A stretch of DNA of 64,000 nucleotides from NCBI RefSeq assembly GCF_013386115.1, contig NZ_JACAOR010000005.1, positions 412,543 to 476,542 of the forward strand, read 5' to 3'. The stretch is from Pseudomonas gingeri (GTDB taxonomy: Bacteria; Pseudomonadota; Gammaproteobacteria; Pseudomonadales; Pseudomonadaceae). Both the position numbers and the translations under genes were made by a program. Below the pieces are notes generated by a model that saw only the letters and a program-made list of their open reading frames with translations, did no database searches and had not been told where the DNA came from. Positions 15,180 through 25,340 of this stretch are shown here, piece by piece. How positions within the stretch are numbered: position 1 is the first letter of the stretch; every line of letters begins with the position of its first letter.

Positions 15180-16367
15180 ATGTTCGAACTCGTAGACAAC
15201 GTCCCACAAAGTCCGGTAATCAAGGTTATCGGCGTCGGCGGTGGCGGCGGCAACGCTGTCAACCATATGGTCAAGAGCAACATTGAAGGCGTCGAGTTCA
15301 TCTGCGCCAACACTGATGCCCAGGCGCTGAAGAACATCGGCGCGCGGACCATCCTGCAACTGGGCACCGGCGTGACCAAGGGCCTTGGCGCTGGCGCCAA
15401 CCCGGAAGTCGGTCGTCAGGCCGCCCTGGAAGACCGCGAGCGTATCGCTGAAGTGCTGCAAGGCACCAACATGGTCTTCATCACCACCGGCATGGGTGGC
15501 GGTACCGGTACCGGTGCAGCCCCGATCATCGCCGAAGTGGCCAAGGAAATGGGCATCCTCACCGTTGCGGTGGTGACCCGTCCGTTCCCGTTCGAAGGCC
15601 GCAAGCGCATGCAGATCGCCGATGAAGGCATCCGCGCGCTGAGTGAAAGCGTCGACTCGTTGATCACCATTCCCAACGAGAAGCTGCTGACCATCCTGGG
15701 CAAGGACGCAAGCCTGCTGTCGGCATTCGCCAAGGCCGACGATGTACTGGCTGGTGCCGTTCGCGGTATCTCCGACATCATCAAGCGTCCGGGCATGATC
15801 AACGTCGACTTCGCCGACGTCCGTACCGTGATGAGCGAAATGGGCATGGCGATGATGGGCACCGGCTGCGCCAGCGGTCCGAACCGTGCTCGCGAAGCCA
15901 CCGAGGCGGCGATCCGCAACCCGTTGCTCGAAGACGTGAACCTGCAAGGCGCACGCGGCATCCTGGTGAATATCACCGCCGGTCCTGACCTGTCCCTGGG
16001 TGAGTACTCCGACGTGGGTAGCATCATCGAAGCCTTCGCTTCCGAGCACGCGATGGTCAAGGTCGGTACCGTTATCGATCCGGACATGCGCGACGAGCTG
16101 CACGTGACCGTGGTCGCCACCGGCCTGGGCGCGAAAATCGAGAAGCCGGTCAAGGTGATCGACAATACCCTGCAGACCACCCAGTCCGCCGCCGCACCAG
16201 CACCTGCCCGTCAGGAACTGCCGTCGGTGAACTACCGTGACCTGGACCGTCCGACCGTCATGCGCAACCAGGCCCAGGCCGGTGCTGCGACTGCCGCGAA
16301 GATGAACCCGCAAGATGACCTGGACTATCTGGATATCCCGGCTTTCCTGCGTCGCCAGGCCGATTGA
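15180..16367 (+). CDS. ftsZ: Cell division GTPase FtsZ
   Basis: The tubulin homologue that forms the division ring. It has 395 residues; the tubulin signature GGGTGTGAAP lies near residue 107. The C-terminal conserved peptide that binds FtsA and ZipA, DYLDIPAFLRRQAD, is intact and separated from the core by a short linker rich in Ala, Pro and Gln. A strong ribosome-binding site (AAAGGAGAGGG) precedes the ATG, consistent with its high expression. Confidence 0.98.
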   Translation: MFELVDNVPQSPVIKVIGVGGGGGNAVNHMVKSNIEGVEFICANTDAQALKNIGARTILQLGTGVTKGLGAGANPEVGRQAALEDRERIAEVLQGTNMVFITTGMGGGTGTGAAPIIAEVAKEMGILTVAVVTRPFPFEGRKRMQIADEGIRALSESVDSLITIPNEKLLTILGKDASLLSAFAKADDVLAGAVRGISDIIKRPGMINVDFADVRTVMSEMGMAMMGTGCASGPNRAREATEAAIRNPLLEDVNLQGARGILVNITAGPDLSLGEYSDVGSIIEAFASEHAMVKVGTVIDPDMRDELHVTVVATGLGAKIEKPVKVIDNTLQTTQSAAAPAPARQELPSVNYRDLDRPTVMRNQAQAGAATAAKMNPQDDLDYLDIPAFLRRQAD

Positions 16368-16418
16368 TGGAATGTATCAGGAGTATTAGGGTGATTGGTG
16401 TTCAGCAAAGGCCTGGTC

Positions 16419-16427
16419 TGCTATCAT
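16419..16427 (+). promoter_or_regulatory. Probable promoter -10 element for lpxC
   Basis: An extended -10 element TGCTATCAT lies about 52 bases before the lpxC ATG, in the 112-base gap after ftsZ. No good -35 hexamer at standard spacing is visible, which is compatible with an extended -10 promoter. It would let lpxC be expressed separately from the dcw operon. Confidence 0.45.
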
Positions 16428-16443
16428 CGCCAGCCTTTGTTGA

Positions 16444-17391
<948 letters not shown>

Positions 17392-17416
17392 CGACTCTCT
17401 CCTTTTGTTGTTTTTA

Positions 17417-17443
17417 AAAGCCGCCTTCGGGCGGTTTTTTTTT
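17417..17443 (+). terminator. Rho-independent terminator after lpxC
   Basis: AAAAGCCGCC-TTCG-GGCGG followed by a run of nine T. The stem is GC-rich with a UUCG tetraloop. It closes the dcw transcript, and its T-run touches the stop codon of the convergent gene at 17442. Confidence 0.93.
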
Positions 17444-18893
17444 AGCCGCCGACAGGGATATGCAACGCCCGGTCGCGTCCATCGTGCTTGGCCTGGTACA
17501 ACGCCCGGTCGGCTGTGTGCAGCAGCTGTTCCACGCTGCCTTCGCAAAGCTGGGAAGTGGTGCTGACGCCGATGCTGACGGTGATTGTCTGGCTGTCGTC
17601 CCCGAAGGGGGGGAGCGCGGCCATGGCTGTCCTGATCTTTTGCGCCTGGCTCAAGGCACCTTGCGCGTCGGTTTCAGGCAGGATCACGGAAAACTCTTCG
17701 CCGCCATAACGCGCCGCGATGTCGCCAGGACGGCGAATGCTGTCGCTGATCACCCTCGCCAGGCGCTTCAGCGCTTCATCACCGACCGGGTGACCATGGC
17801 GATCGTTGAAGGCCTTGAAATGGTCGGCATCGATCATCAGCAGCGACAACGGTTTACCCGAGCGTCGCGCCCTGGCCCATTCACGTAGCAGCGCATCATC
17901 CAGCGCCCGACGATTGGCCAGGCCGGTCAAAGGGTCGGTCGTCGCCAGTTTGGCGAGTGCCTTTTCGGCGCGCCGGCGCAGGCGCAACTCCCGTGACAGC
18001 AGCCATGTCAGCCAGAGCAGGATGAAACAGAGAATGCCTGTGGCGAGGCCGGTCAGGGAGGCGGTGTGTCTCCAGGCAGCGTAGACACCATCCGTGGAAA
18101 GCGCGACGACCACGATCAGCGGCAACTTGCCCACTTTGGCGAAGGTATAGAGCCGCTCGGTACCATCAAGGCTGGATATGCCGGTAAAACTGCCTTCGCC
18201 CTCTTTCATGATACGGAGAAAGTTGGGGCGTTTGCTGAAGTCCTTGCCGATCAGATCTTCGCCCATGTGTGGCTGCTGGGCGAGGAGAATACCTTGCGCG
18301 CTGATCAGGTTGACTGAACTACCCTTGCCGATGTCCAGCGACTTGAACAACTCGTCGAAATAACTGAGGCGCAACGCGGCAGTGGCAACGCCGAGAAATT
18401 CCCCGTCTGGCGTGGAGAGCCGGCGGCTGAAACCCAGGAGCCAGAAATGCGGTGCTCGACGGGCCTTGAAGGGGCCGGTGATCGTCAGTTTCGGGTCCGG
18501 ATTGTCCTTGTGAATCTGGAAGTACTCACGGTCGGAGAAATTGGCGACCCTCGGCGTGACCGATAGCGAGTCGGCAATGACATCACCCTGGCGATCAAGC
18601 AGCAGGACATCTCCTCTGTGGGAGGCGCTCGAGGCCCGGTCGAAAAGCGCGAGATGGCGGACCTCGGGGGGGATCCCCACCAGGTCCGGGCGTTGCGAAG
18701 CCGCGATCAGGCCCTGGACCGCCTGGTCGTAGAGTTCCACGTTGCGCAGCACATCGGCATCGATCAGTTGCACGATATTGCTCGCCGCCCGGGCAGCGGC
18801 CTGAGCGGCATCGGCGCGTTCCCGTACCAGCAGGTAGGTGACGATAGCCGTCATGGCAATGACCGTCAGCGTGCTACCCAGTATCAGCAACAT
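17442..18893 (-). CDS. Membrane diguanylate cyclase with Cache-type sensor domain
   Basis: Predicted to make cyclic di-GMP from two GTP. It has 483 residues: membrane segment 1 at about 2-24, a periplasmic region of about 250 residues resembling a double Cache ligand-binding domain, membrane segment 2 at about 280-302, then a GGDEF domain. The active motif is GGEEF (residues 397-401), so catalysis is expected. An RxxD inhibitory site (RPGD, 388-391) lies exactly five residues upstream, so product inhibition is likely. The frame stays open about 110 bases upstream of the ATG with no ATG, GTG or TTG, so the short N-terminus is the only canonical choice. The sensed ligand is unknown. It converges on lpxC. 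Confidence 0.92.
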   Translation of the reverse strand: MLLILGSTLTVIAMTAIVTYLLVRERADAAQAAARAASNIVQLIDADVLRNVELYDQAVQGLIAASQRPDLVGIPPEVRHLALFDRASSASHRGDVLLLDRQGDVIADSLSVTPRVANFSDREYFQIHKDNPDPKLTITGPFKARRAPHFWLLGFSRRLSTPDGEFLGVATAALRLSYFDELFKSLDIGKGSSVNLISAQGILLAQQPHMGEDLIGKDFSKRPNFLRIMKEGEGSFTGISSLDGTERLYTFAKVGKLPLIVVVALSTDGVYAAWRHTASLTGLATGILCFILLWLTWLLSRELRLRRRAEKALAKLATTDPLTGLANRRALDDALLREWARARRSGKPLSLLMIDADHFKAFNDRHGHPVGDEALKRLARVISDSIRRPGDIAARYGGEEFSVILPETDAQGALSQAQKIRTAMAALPPFGDDSQTITVSIGVSTTSQLCEGSVEQLLHTADRALYQAKHDGRDRALHIPVGG

Positions 18894-19040
18894 CTGCGGG
18901 TTGGAGGGTTTTGCCGGGCGGTGATTGATGGTGGCGTTCTCGATTGCGAGGTTTATTGACGCATATACAGATCCCAGGCAAGAAAAAGGCCAGTTTCAGG
19001 GGGCTGGGGGCCGGCCCTCGGAATTTTCGGGGAGCATCGC

Positions 19041-20405
19041 TCAGGCCGGCAGGTAGATACCGAAGGTATTGCTGCCGTTGCCGCTGCGCACGAACACGTC
19101 GCCGCCATGCATCAGTGCGATTGCCTTGACGATGGCCAGGCCCAGGCCGTGGTTGGCGCCGCTGTTGCTGCGCGAGGCGTCGACGCGATAGAAGCGTTCG
19201 AACAGGCGCGAGAGGTGTTCGCTGGCGATGGTTTCCCCGGGGTTGGATACGGCGATCGCCACCCGTTCGCCCTCCTGCTCGATGCGCACGGTGATCGCCT
19301 GGCCGGGTGCGGTGTGTTGCACCGCGTTGCTCAGCAGGTTGATCAGGGCCCGGCGCAGGTGGGCGATCTCGATCCGCACCTGGGCATCGCCGCTGACTTC
19401 GACCCGTACCTGAGCGTCCTCGAGAATGAAATCCAGGTAGTCCAGGGTCGTTGCGACCTCCGCCGCCAGCGAGGTGCTGATCAGCTTGGTGGCCTTGCTG
19501 CCCTGGTCGGCGCTGGCGAGGAAGAGCATGTCGTTGATGATCGAACGCAGGCGCTCCAGCTCTTCGAGGTTCGATTGCAGCACCTCGAAATAATGCTCGG
19601 CGGAACGCCCGCGGGTCAGGGCCACCTGGGTCTGGCCGATCAGGTTGGTCAGTGGCGAGCGCAGTTCGTGGGCCACATCGGCATTGAACGACTCCAGCCG
19701 CGAATAGGCCTGCTCCACCCGTTCCAGGGTCGAGTTGAAGGAGTTGACGAACTGGCTCAGTTCCGGCGGCAGCGGCGACAGTTGCAGGCGTCCGGTCAGC
19801 CGCGGCGGCGCCAGTTTGCGGGCTTCCTGGGACAGCTTGATCAGCGGCTTGAGGCCGATTCGCGCCACCCAGTAGCCCAGGGCCGAAGCCAGCAGCACGC
19901 CGACGATGGCCAGGCTGATCAGGGCGATCAGCAACTGATGCTGGGTCTGCCAGAACGTCTCGGTATCGATGGCGATCAGGAACTGCAGCGGCGGCCGCTG
20001 GTCCTTGGCCGGCATGGTGTTGAGCAGGACCTTGAACGGATAGGCGTGTCCCGGCAGGCGCAGGTCGCGCATGCCCTTGGGGCCGGCGGCGAAGGCGCGG
20101 ATCTGCGCGTCGGGGTTGCCGTACTCATAGTTGGGATCGCTGCTGACCACCCAGAAGCGGATGCGCTTGTCTTCCTCGCCCAGTTGCTTGAGCTTGGCGT
20201 TGATCTTCACCCAGTGGTCCGGGGTGCCGAAGCGATTGAGAGAGGACTCGAGCACGCTGTAGCGCGCATCCAGTTCGGCCTCGGGCAGCAGGCCGAGGCC
20301 CTTGTCGACCTGCTGGTACAGGGCCCCGCCGATCAGCAGGAACACCAGCATCGCCACCAGGCTGAACATCCCGCTCAGGCGCAGGGCGATGGAGTTACTC
20401 GACAC
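19041..20405 (-). CDS. Sensor histidine kinase of the efflux operon (CusS/CopS-like)
   Basis: A membrane histidine kinase of 454 residues from a GTG start at 20405, whose 5' end overlaps the response regulator by 11 bases. Order: membrane segment 1 (about 8-28), periplasmic sensor of about 130 residues, membrane segment 2 (about 160-180), HAMP, H-box (FNADVAHELRSPLTN, phosphorylated His), N-box (NLLSNAVQHT) and G-box (GLGLAIV). The overall form is that of the heavy-metal sensor kinase family. The order adaptor, pump, regulator, kinase matches P. aeruginosa PA1435-PA1438, so I take it as the mexMN-linked kinase. Its signal is unknown. Confidence 0.9.
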   Translation of the reverse strand: MSSNSIALRLSGMFSLVAMLVFLLIGGALYQQVDKGLGLLPEAELDARYSVLESSLNRFGTPDHWVKINAKLKQLGEEDKRIRFWVVSSDPNYEYGNPDAQIRAFAAGPKGMRDLRLPGHAYPFKVLLNTMPAKDQRPPLQFLIAIDTETFWQTQHQLLIALISLAIVGVLLASALGYWVARIGLKPLIKLSQEARKLAPPRLTGRLQLSPLPPELSQFVNSFNSTLERVEQAYSRLESFNADVAHELRSPLTNLIGQTQVALTRGRSAEHYFEVLQSNLEELERLRSIINDMLFLASADQGSKATKLISTSLAAEVATTLDYLDFILEDAQVRVEVSGDAQVRIEIAHLRRALINLLSNAVQHTAPGQAITVRIEQEGERVAIAVSNPGETIASEHLSRLFERFYRVDASRSNSGANHGLGLAIVKAIALMHGGDVFVRSGNGSNTFGIYLPA

Positions 20406-21075
20406 CACGGCTCTCCAGCACATAGCCCATGCCGCGGATGGTGTGCAGCAGTTTCTGTTCGAACGGCCCATCGAGCTTGGCGCGCAGGCGCTTGATCGCC
20501 ACCTCGACGACATTCGCGTCGCTGTCGAAGTTGATGTCCCAGACCATCTCGGCAATCGCCGTCTTCGACAGGATTTCGCCCTGGCGCCGGGCCAGCACGC
20601 TGAGCAGCGAGAACTCCTTGGCGGTCAGGTCCAGGCGGGTGCCGGCACGGCTGGCCTTGCGGCTGATCAGGTCGACCCACAGGTCGGCGACGCTGATCTG
20701 TACCGGCTCGTGGCCGCCGCCGCTGCGCCGGGTCAGCGCCTGCAGGCGCGCTACCAGTTCGAGAAAGGAAAAGGGCTTGCCCAGGTAGTCGTCGGCGCCG
20801 TCGCGCAGGCCGCGGATGCGATCCTCGACGCGCTCGCGGGCGGTGAGCATGATCACCGGCGTCTGCTTGCGCGCCCGCAGCGCCTTGAGCACACCGAAGC
20901 CGTCCAGCTCCGGCAACATCACGTCGAGGATGATCACCGCGTAGTCGCTTTCCAGCGCCAGGTGCAGCCCACCGACACCATCGCGCGCGAGGTCGACGGT
21001 GTAACCCTGTTCCGTCAGGCCACGATGCAGGTAGTCGGCGGTCTTCTCTTCATCTTCGATAATCAGGACACGCAT
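20395..21075 (-). CDS. OmpR-family response regulator of the efflux operon
   Basis: It has 226 residues: a receiver domain with phospho-acceptor Asp51 (ILDVMLPELDG), conserved Thr and Lys (MLTAR, GKPFSF), and a C-terminal winged-helix DNA-binding domain. It is the partner of the kinase with which it overlaps. Its ATG lies nine bases after the RND pump stop, so all four genes form one operon. A pair of TGACAG repeats at 11-base spacing upstream of the adaptor (25428-25444) is a plausible binding site, implying autoregulation. Confidence 0.93.
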   Translation of the reverse strand: MRVLIIEDEEKTADYLHRGLTEQGYTVDLARDGVGGLHLALESDYAVIILDVMLPELDGFGVLKALRARKQTPVIMLTARERVEDRIRGLRDGADDYLGKPFSFLELVARLQALTRRSGGGHEPVQISVADLWVDLISRKASRAGTRLDLTAKEFSLLSVLARRQGEILSKTAIAEMVWDINFDSDANVVEVAIKRLRAKLDGPFEQKLLHTIRGMGYVLESRGVE

Positions 21076-21084
21076 GAACCAGCC

Positions 21085-24000
21085 TCAATGAGTGATCGCC
21101 GGCACGCTTGCCGGTTGGGGCCGATGGAATAGCCGCTCGAGCCACAAGTATATGACGGGTGTGGTAAACAGCGTCAGCGCCTGGCTCACCAGCAGGCCGC
21201 CGACCACGGCGATACCCAGGGGCTGGCGCAACTCGGCGCCGGTGCCGTGGCCGAGCATCAGCGGCAGGGCGCCGAGCAGGGCGGCCAGGGTGGTCATGAT
21301 GATCGGGCGGAACCGGGTGATACAGGCCTTGTAGATCGCTTCCTCCGGCGAGAGCCCGCCACGCTGGGCTTCCAGGGCGAAGTCGATCATCAGGATGCCG
21401 TTCTTCTTCACGATACCGATCAGCAGCACCAGGCCGATCAGCGCCATGATCGAGAAGTCCTGGCCCAGCAGCCATAGCATGATCAGTGCACCGAGGCCGG
21501 CGGACGGCAGGGTGGAGATGATCGTCAGCGGGTGCACGAAGCTCTCGTAGAGCACCCCGAGGATGATGTAGACCGCCACCAGCGCGGCGAGGATCAGCCA
21601 CGGCTGGCTGGCCAGGGAGCTCTGGAAGGCCTGGGCCGCGCCCTGGAAACTGCCGCTGATGGACGCCGGCATGCCGATTTCGTTCTTCGCCTGGTTGAGC
21701 ATCAGCACCGCGTCGCCCAGGGCCACGCCAGGTGACAGGTTGAACGACAGGTTGGCGGCCGGGAACATACCGTCATGGGCGATGGACAGCGGGCCGCTGG
21801 TGGGGACGTCGAAGCGCGCCAGGGCCGACAGCGGGACCATTTCGCCGGTCAGGGGCGAGCGCAGGTAGAAGTAGTTCAGGCTTTCGGCCTTGCCGCGCTG
21901 GGCGGCGTCCAGTTCGAGGATCACGTTGTACTGGTTGGTCTCGGTCTGGTACTCGTTGATCTGGCGCTGGCCGAAGGCGTCGTAGAGGGCTTCGTCGACA
22001 TCGCTGGCGGTCAGGCCGAAACGCGCGGCGGCGCTGCGGTCGATGTTGATGTGGGTGATGCTGCCGCCCAGCTGCAGGTCGTTGGACAGGTCGCGAAACG
22101 CCGGATTGGCCCGCAGCTTCTCGGTCAGGCGCTGGGTCCAGGTGTTGAGCGTGTCACCGTCGTTGCTCTTGAGCACGTACTGGTACTGGGCCCGGCTCGG
22201 CCCGGAACTGAGGTTGATGTCCTGGCCCGCCCGCAGGTAGAGGACGATACCGGGGATCTTCATCAGTTGCGGACGGATGCGATCGATAAAGGCACTGGCG
22301 GACACGTCCCGCTGGTCCTGTGGCTTGAGGGCGATCCAGAACCGGCCGTTGGCGATGGTCTGGTTGCTGCCCGAGACGCCCACCGAATGGGAGAACGCCT
22401 GCACCGCCGGGTCGGCCGCGACGATCTCGGCGAGCGCCTTGTGCTTGGCGACCATATCGGTGAAGGACACATCGGCGGCGGCCTCGGTGGTGCCGAGGAC
22501 GAAGCCGGTGTCCTGGACCGGGAAGAAGCCCTTGGGAATGAACACATAACCGGCGATGGCCAGGCACAGGGTCACGCAGAACAGCCCGAACATGGTTTTC
22601 TGGCGCGCCAGGGCGCGGCGCAGGTTGCGCTCGTAGACGGCCAGCAGGCGTTCGCCGAAGGTCGCTTTCGAATGTTCGTGATGCACCGGGGCACGCATGA
22701 ACAGCGCGGCGAGGGTGGGTGCCAGGGTCAGCGAAACCACCACCGAAATCAGGATGGTCGAAGTGGCGGTCAGGGCGAATTCCTTGAACAGCCGGCCGAC
22801 CACGCCGCCCATGAACAGCAGCGGAATGAACGCGGCGATCAGCGAGAAGCTGATGGACACCACGGTAAAGCCGATCTCGCCGGCGCCCTTGATCGCCGCC
22901 TCGCGCATACCGTCGCCGGCCTCGAGGTGACGGTGGATGTTTTCCACGACGACGATGGCGTCGTCCACCACGAAGCCCACGGCGATGACGATCGCCACCA
23001 GGGTCAGGTTGTTCAGGCTGAAGCCCATCACGTACATCAGGGCGAAGCTGGCCACCAGCGAGACGCCGAGCACGGCGGAGACGATCAGGGTCGCCGACAG
23101 CTGGCGCAGGAACAGCGCCATCACCGCCACCACCAGCAGGATGGCGATCAGCAGGGTCATTTCCACTTCATGCAGCGAGGCGCGGATGGTCTGGGTGCGG
23201 TCGATCAGCACCTTGACCTGCACCGAGGCCGGGAGCATGGCTTCCAGGCCCGGCAGGGCGGCCTGGATGCGGTCCACGGTCTCGACGATGTTGGCCCCCG
23301 GCTGACGGGAAATCACCAGGTTCACGCCCGGCTCGTCGCCGGACCAGGCTTGCACATAGGCGTCCTCGGAACCACGGATCACCCGGGCGACATCCTTGAG
23401 CTGGACGGGCGCGCCGTTCTTGTAGGAGACGATCAACTGGCCGTACTCCTCCGGCTGGAACAACTGGTCGTTGGTCGACAGGGTGGAAATGCTCGACTTG
23501 CCGTAGAGCGCGCCCTTGGCCAGGTTGAGGCTGGTCTGCTGGATCGCCAGGCGGATGTCCGCCAGAGTCAGGCCGATGGCCGCCAGCTTGTCGGCCGAGG
23601 CCTGGACGCGAATCGCCGGGCGCTGCTGGCCGGTGATGTTGATCTGGCCGACGCCGTCGATCTGGCTGAGCTGGCGTGCCAGCAGGGTTTCGGCGTAGTC
23701 GCTCAGTTCGGTGCCGGGCATCCGGCTCGAGCTGATGCTGAGGATCAGCACCGGGCTGTCGGCCGGGTTGACCTTGCGCCAGGTCGGCAGGGTCGGCATG
23801 TCCTTGGGCAGCTTGCCCGAGGCGGTGTTGATCGCCGCCTGGACTTCCTGGGCGGCGGTATCGATGCTCTTGCTGAGGGTGAACTGCAGCGTCAGCGTGG
23901 TCGAGCCGAGGGCGCTGCTGGAGGTCATCTGGGTCATGCCGGGGATGGCACTGAACTGCACTTCCAGCGGTGTCGCCACCGAGGACGCCATGGTTTGCGG

Positions 24001-24180
24001 GCTGGCACCGGGCAGTTGGGCGGAGACCTGGATGGTCGGGAATTCAGCTTCCGGCAAGGGCGCCAGGGGCAGGCGCGGGAAAGCGATCAACCCGAGCAGG
24101 ACCAGGGCGAAGGTGAGCAGGATGGTCGCCACCGGGTGATCGATGCACCAGGCGGAGACACCGCGACTTTCCTTGATCAT
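21085..24180 (-). CDS. mexN: RND multidrug efflux pump, MexN-like
   Basis: An inner-membrane proton/drug antiporter of the HAE1 family, 1031 residues, with twelve membrane helices and two large periplasmic loops. The proton-relay residues are present: the Asp pair in GFVVDDAIVVVEN (TM4) and the Lys in GIVKKNGILMIDFALE (TM10). The ATG overlaps the adaptor stop (ATGA). No outer-membrane channel gene is nearby. P. aeruginosa MexMN, with the same arrangement, uses OprM and exports chloramphenicol-type drugs. The family call is secure; the mexN name comes from synteny and memory. Confidence 0.9.
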   Translation of the reverse strand: MIKESRGVSAWCIDHPVATILLTFALVLLGLIAFPRLPLAPLPEAEFPTIQVSAQLPGASPQTMASSVATPLEVQFSAIPGMTQMTSSSALGSTTLTLQFTLSKSIDTAAQEVQAAINTASGKLPKDMPTLPTWRKVNPADSPVLILSISSSRMPGTELSDYAETLLARQLSQIDGVGQINITGQQRPAIRVQASADKLAAIGLTLADIRLAIQQTSLNLAKGALYGKSSISTLSTNDQLFQPEEYGQLIVSYKNGAPVQLKDVARVIRGSEDAYVQAWSGDEPGVNLVISRQPGANIVETVDRIQAALPGLEAMLPASVQVKVLIDRTQTIRASLHEVEMTLLIAILLVVAVMALFLRQLSATLIVSAVLGVSLVASFALMYVMGFSLNNLTLVAIVIAVGFVVDDAIVVVENIHRHLEAGDGMREAAIKGAGEIGFTVVSISFSLIAAFIPLLFMGGVVGRLFKEFALTATSTILISVVVSLTLAPTLAALFMRAPVHHEHSKATFGERLLAVYERNLRRALARQKTMFGLFCVTLCLAIAGYVFIPKGFFPVQDTGFVLGTTEAAADVSFTDMVAKHKALAEIVAADPAVQAFSHSVGVSGSNQTIANGRFWIALKPQDQRDVSASAFIDRIRPQLMKIPGIVLYLRAGQDINLSSGPSRAQYQYVLKSNDGDTLNTWTQRLTEKLRANPAFRDLSNDLQLGGSITHINIDRSAAARFGLTASDVDEALYDAFGQRQINEYQTETNQYNVILELDAAQRGKAESLNYFYLRSPLTGEMVPLSALARFDVPTSGPLSIAHDGMFPAANLSFNLSPGVALGDAVLMLNQAKNEIGMPASISGSFQGAAQAFQSSLASQPWLILAALVAVYIILGVLYESFVHPLTIISTLPSAGLGALIMLWLLGQDFSIMALIGLVLLIGIVKKNGILMIDFALEAQRGGLSPEEAIYKACITRFRPIIMTTLAALLGALPLMLGHGTGAELRQPLGIAVVGGLLVSQALTLFTTPVIYLWLERLFHRPQPASVPAITH

Positions 24181-25340
24181 GGCTTGGGCTCCACCGCCAC
24201 GGCCTGTTCAGCCAGCTTGGGTTCGCCGAGTATTTCGACCTGCGAGCTGGGCTTGAGCCGCGACTGACCATCGCTGACCAATACATCGCCGGCCCGCACG
24301 CCCGTGATGATGTTCAGGTCGCTGTCCTGGTAGGGCATTTGCACCGGGACGATTTCCACGCCCTTGTCCTTGATCCGATAGACGAAGTAACCGTCCAGCC
24401 CGCGTTGCACCACCGACGGCGGCACGACCAGGGCGTCCTGGTCGAGGGCGGTCTGGATCTTGATATTCACCAGCTGGCCCGGCCAGAGCTTCTGGGTCGG
24501 GTTGCTGAATTCGGCCTTGGCCTTGATCGTGCCGGTGGTGGCCGCGACCTGGTTGTCGATCAGCGTCAGGTGGCCGGCGCCGAGCAGGGTGCCGGTATGT
24601 CCGTCGTCACCCAGGTAGGCATCCACCGTGGCCGGTTTGGCAGCACCGAGCAGCCCTTGCAGGGTCGGCAGCATCTGCTGGGGGAGGGAGAACTCCACGG
24701 CGATCGGGTCGATCTGGGTCACGGAGAACAGGCCCTGGGCATCGCTCATGCGCAGGAAGTTGCCTTCGTCCACGGCGCGGATACCGACCCGGCCGGTGAC
24801 CGGCGAATGGATCTGGGTGTACGAGAGTTGCACCTGGGCGGCGGCAATCGCCGCCTGGTTGCCCTGGGCGGTGGCCCTGAGCTGATTGACCAGTGCCTGT
24901 TGCTGATCGTAGGTCTGTTTTGAAATACCGTTGTCGACGGTCAGCAGCTTGTAGCGCTTGAGGTCGATTTCCGCCACCTGCAACTGCGCCTGGCTCTGTG
25001 CCAGTTGGGCCCTGGCCTGGGACAGGCTGGCCTGGATCGAACGATCGTCGAGGGTCGCCAGCAGGTCACCTTCCTTGACCAGTTGGCCTTCCTTGACCAG
25101 CAGCCGGGTCAGGATGCCGTCGATCTGTGGCCGGATCACCACGCTGTGCAGCGACAGCACCGTACCGATACCGCTGGCGTAGCGCGGCACATCCCGTTGC
25201 GCGACGTTGACCACCTTGACCGGTATCGCCACGTTGCCGGCCTGCTTGGTATGGGCGGGACGGGTCAGCGCCCAGGTCGCCCCGGCGGCCACCACCAGGA
25301 TCACGACAAGGCCCAACACGGTTTTTTTCTGGATGTGCAT
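24177..25340 (-). CDS. mexM: RND periplasmic adaptor (membrane fusion protein), MexM-like
   Basis: About 387 residues from the ATG at 25340; a TTG at 25361 would add seven residues, and neither has a clear ribosome-binding site. An N-terminal hydrophobic segment (VLGLVVILVVAAGATWAL) anchors or exports it. Then come the lipoyl half-motifs flanking a long alpha-hairpin (QARAQLAQSQAQLQVAEIDL), a beta-barrel domain and a membrane-proximal domain. It links the RND pump to an outer-membrane channel. First gene of the four-gene operon. Confidence 0.9.
   Translation of the reverse strand: MHIQKKTVLGLVVILVVAAGATWALTRPAHTKQAGNVAIPVKVVNVAQRDVPRYASGIGTVLSLHSVVIRPQIDGILTRLLVKEGQLVKEGDLLATLDDRSIQASLSQARAQLAQSQAQLQVAEIDLKRYKLLTVDNGISKQTYDQQQALVNQLRATAQGNQAAIAAAQVQLSYTQIHSPVTGRVGIRAVDEGNFLRMSDAQGLFSVTQIDPIAVEFSLPQQMLPTLQGLLGAAKPATVDAYLGDDGHTGTLLGAGHLTLIDNQVAATTGTIKAKAEFSNPTQKLWPGQLVNIKIQTALDQDALVVPPSVVQRGLDGYFVYRIKDKGVEIVPVQMPYQDSDLNIITGVRAGDVLVSDGQSRLKPSSQVEILGEPKLAEQAVAVEPKP

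Noticed and set aside
21775..24267. 830-codon plus-strand frame opposite the RND pump
   Set aside because: The pump on the minus strand has all family residues; the opposite frame is Gly/Gln/His-rich and domain-free.
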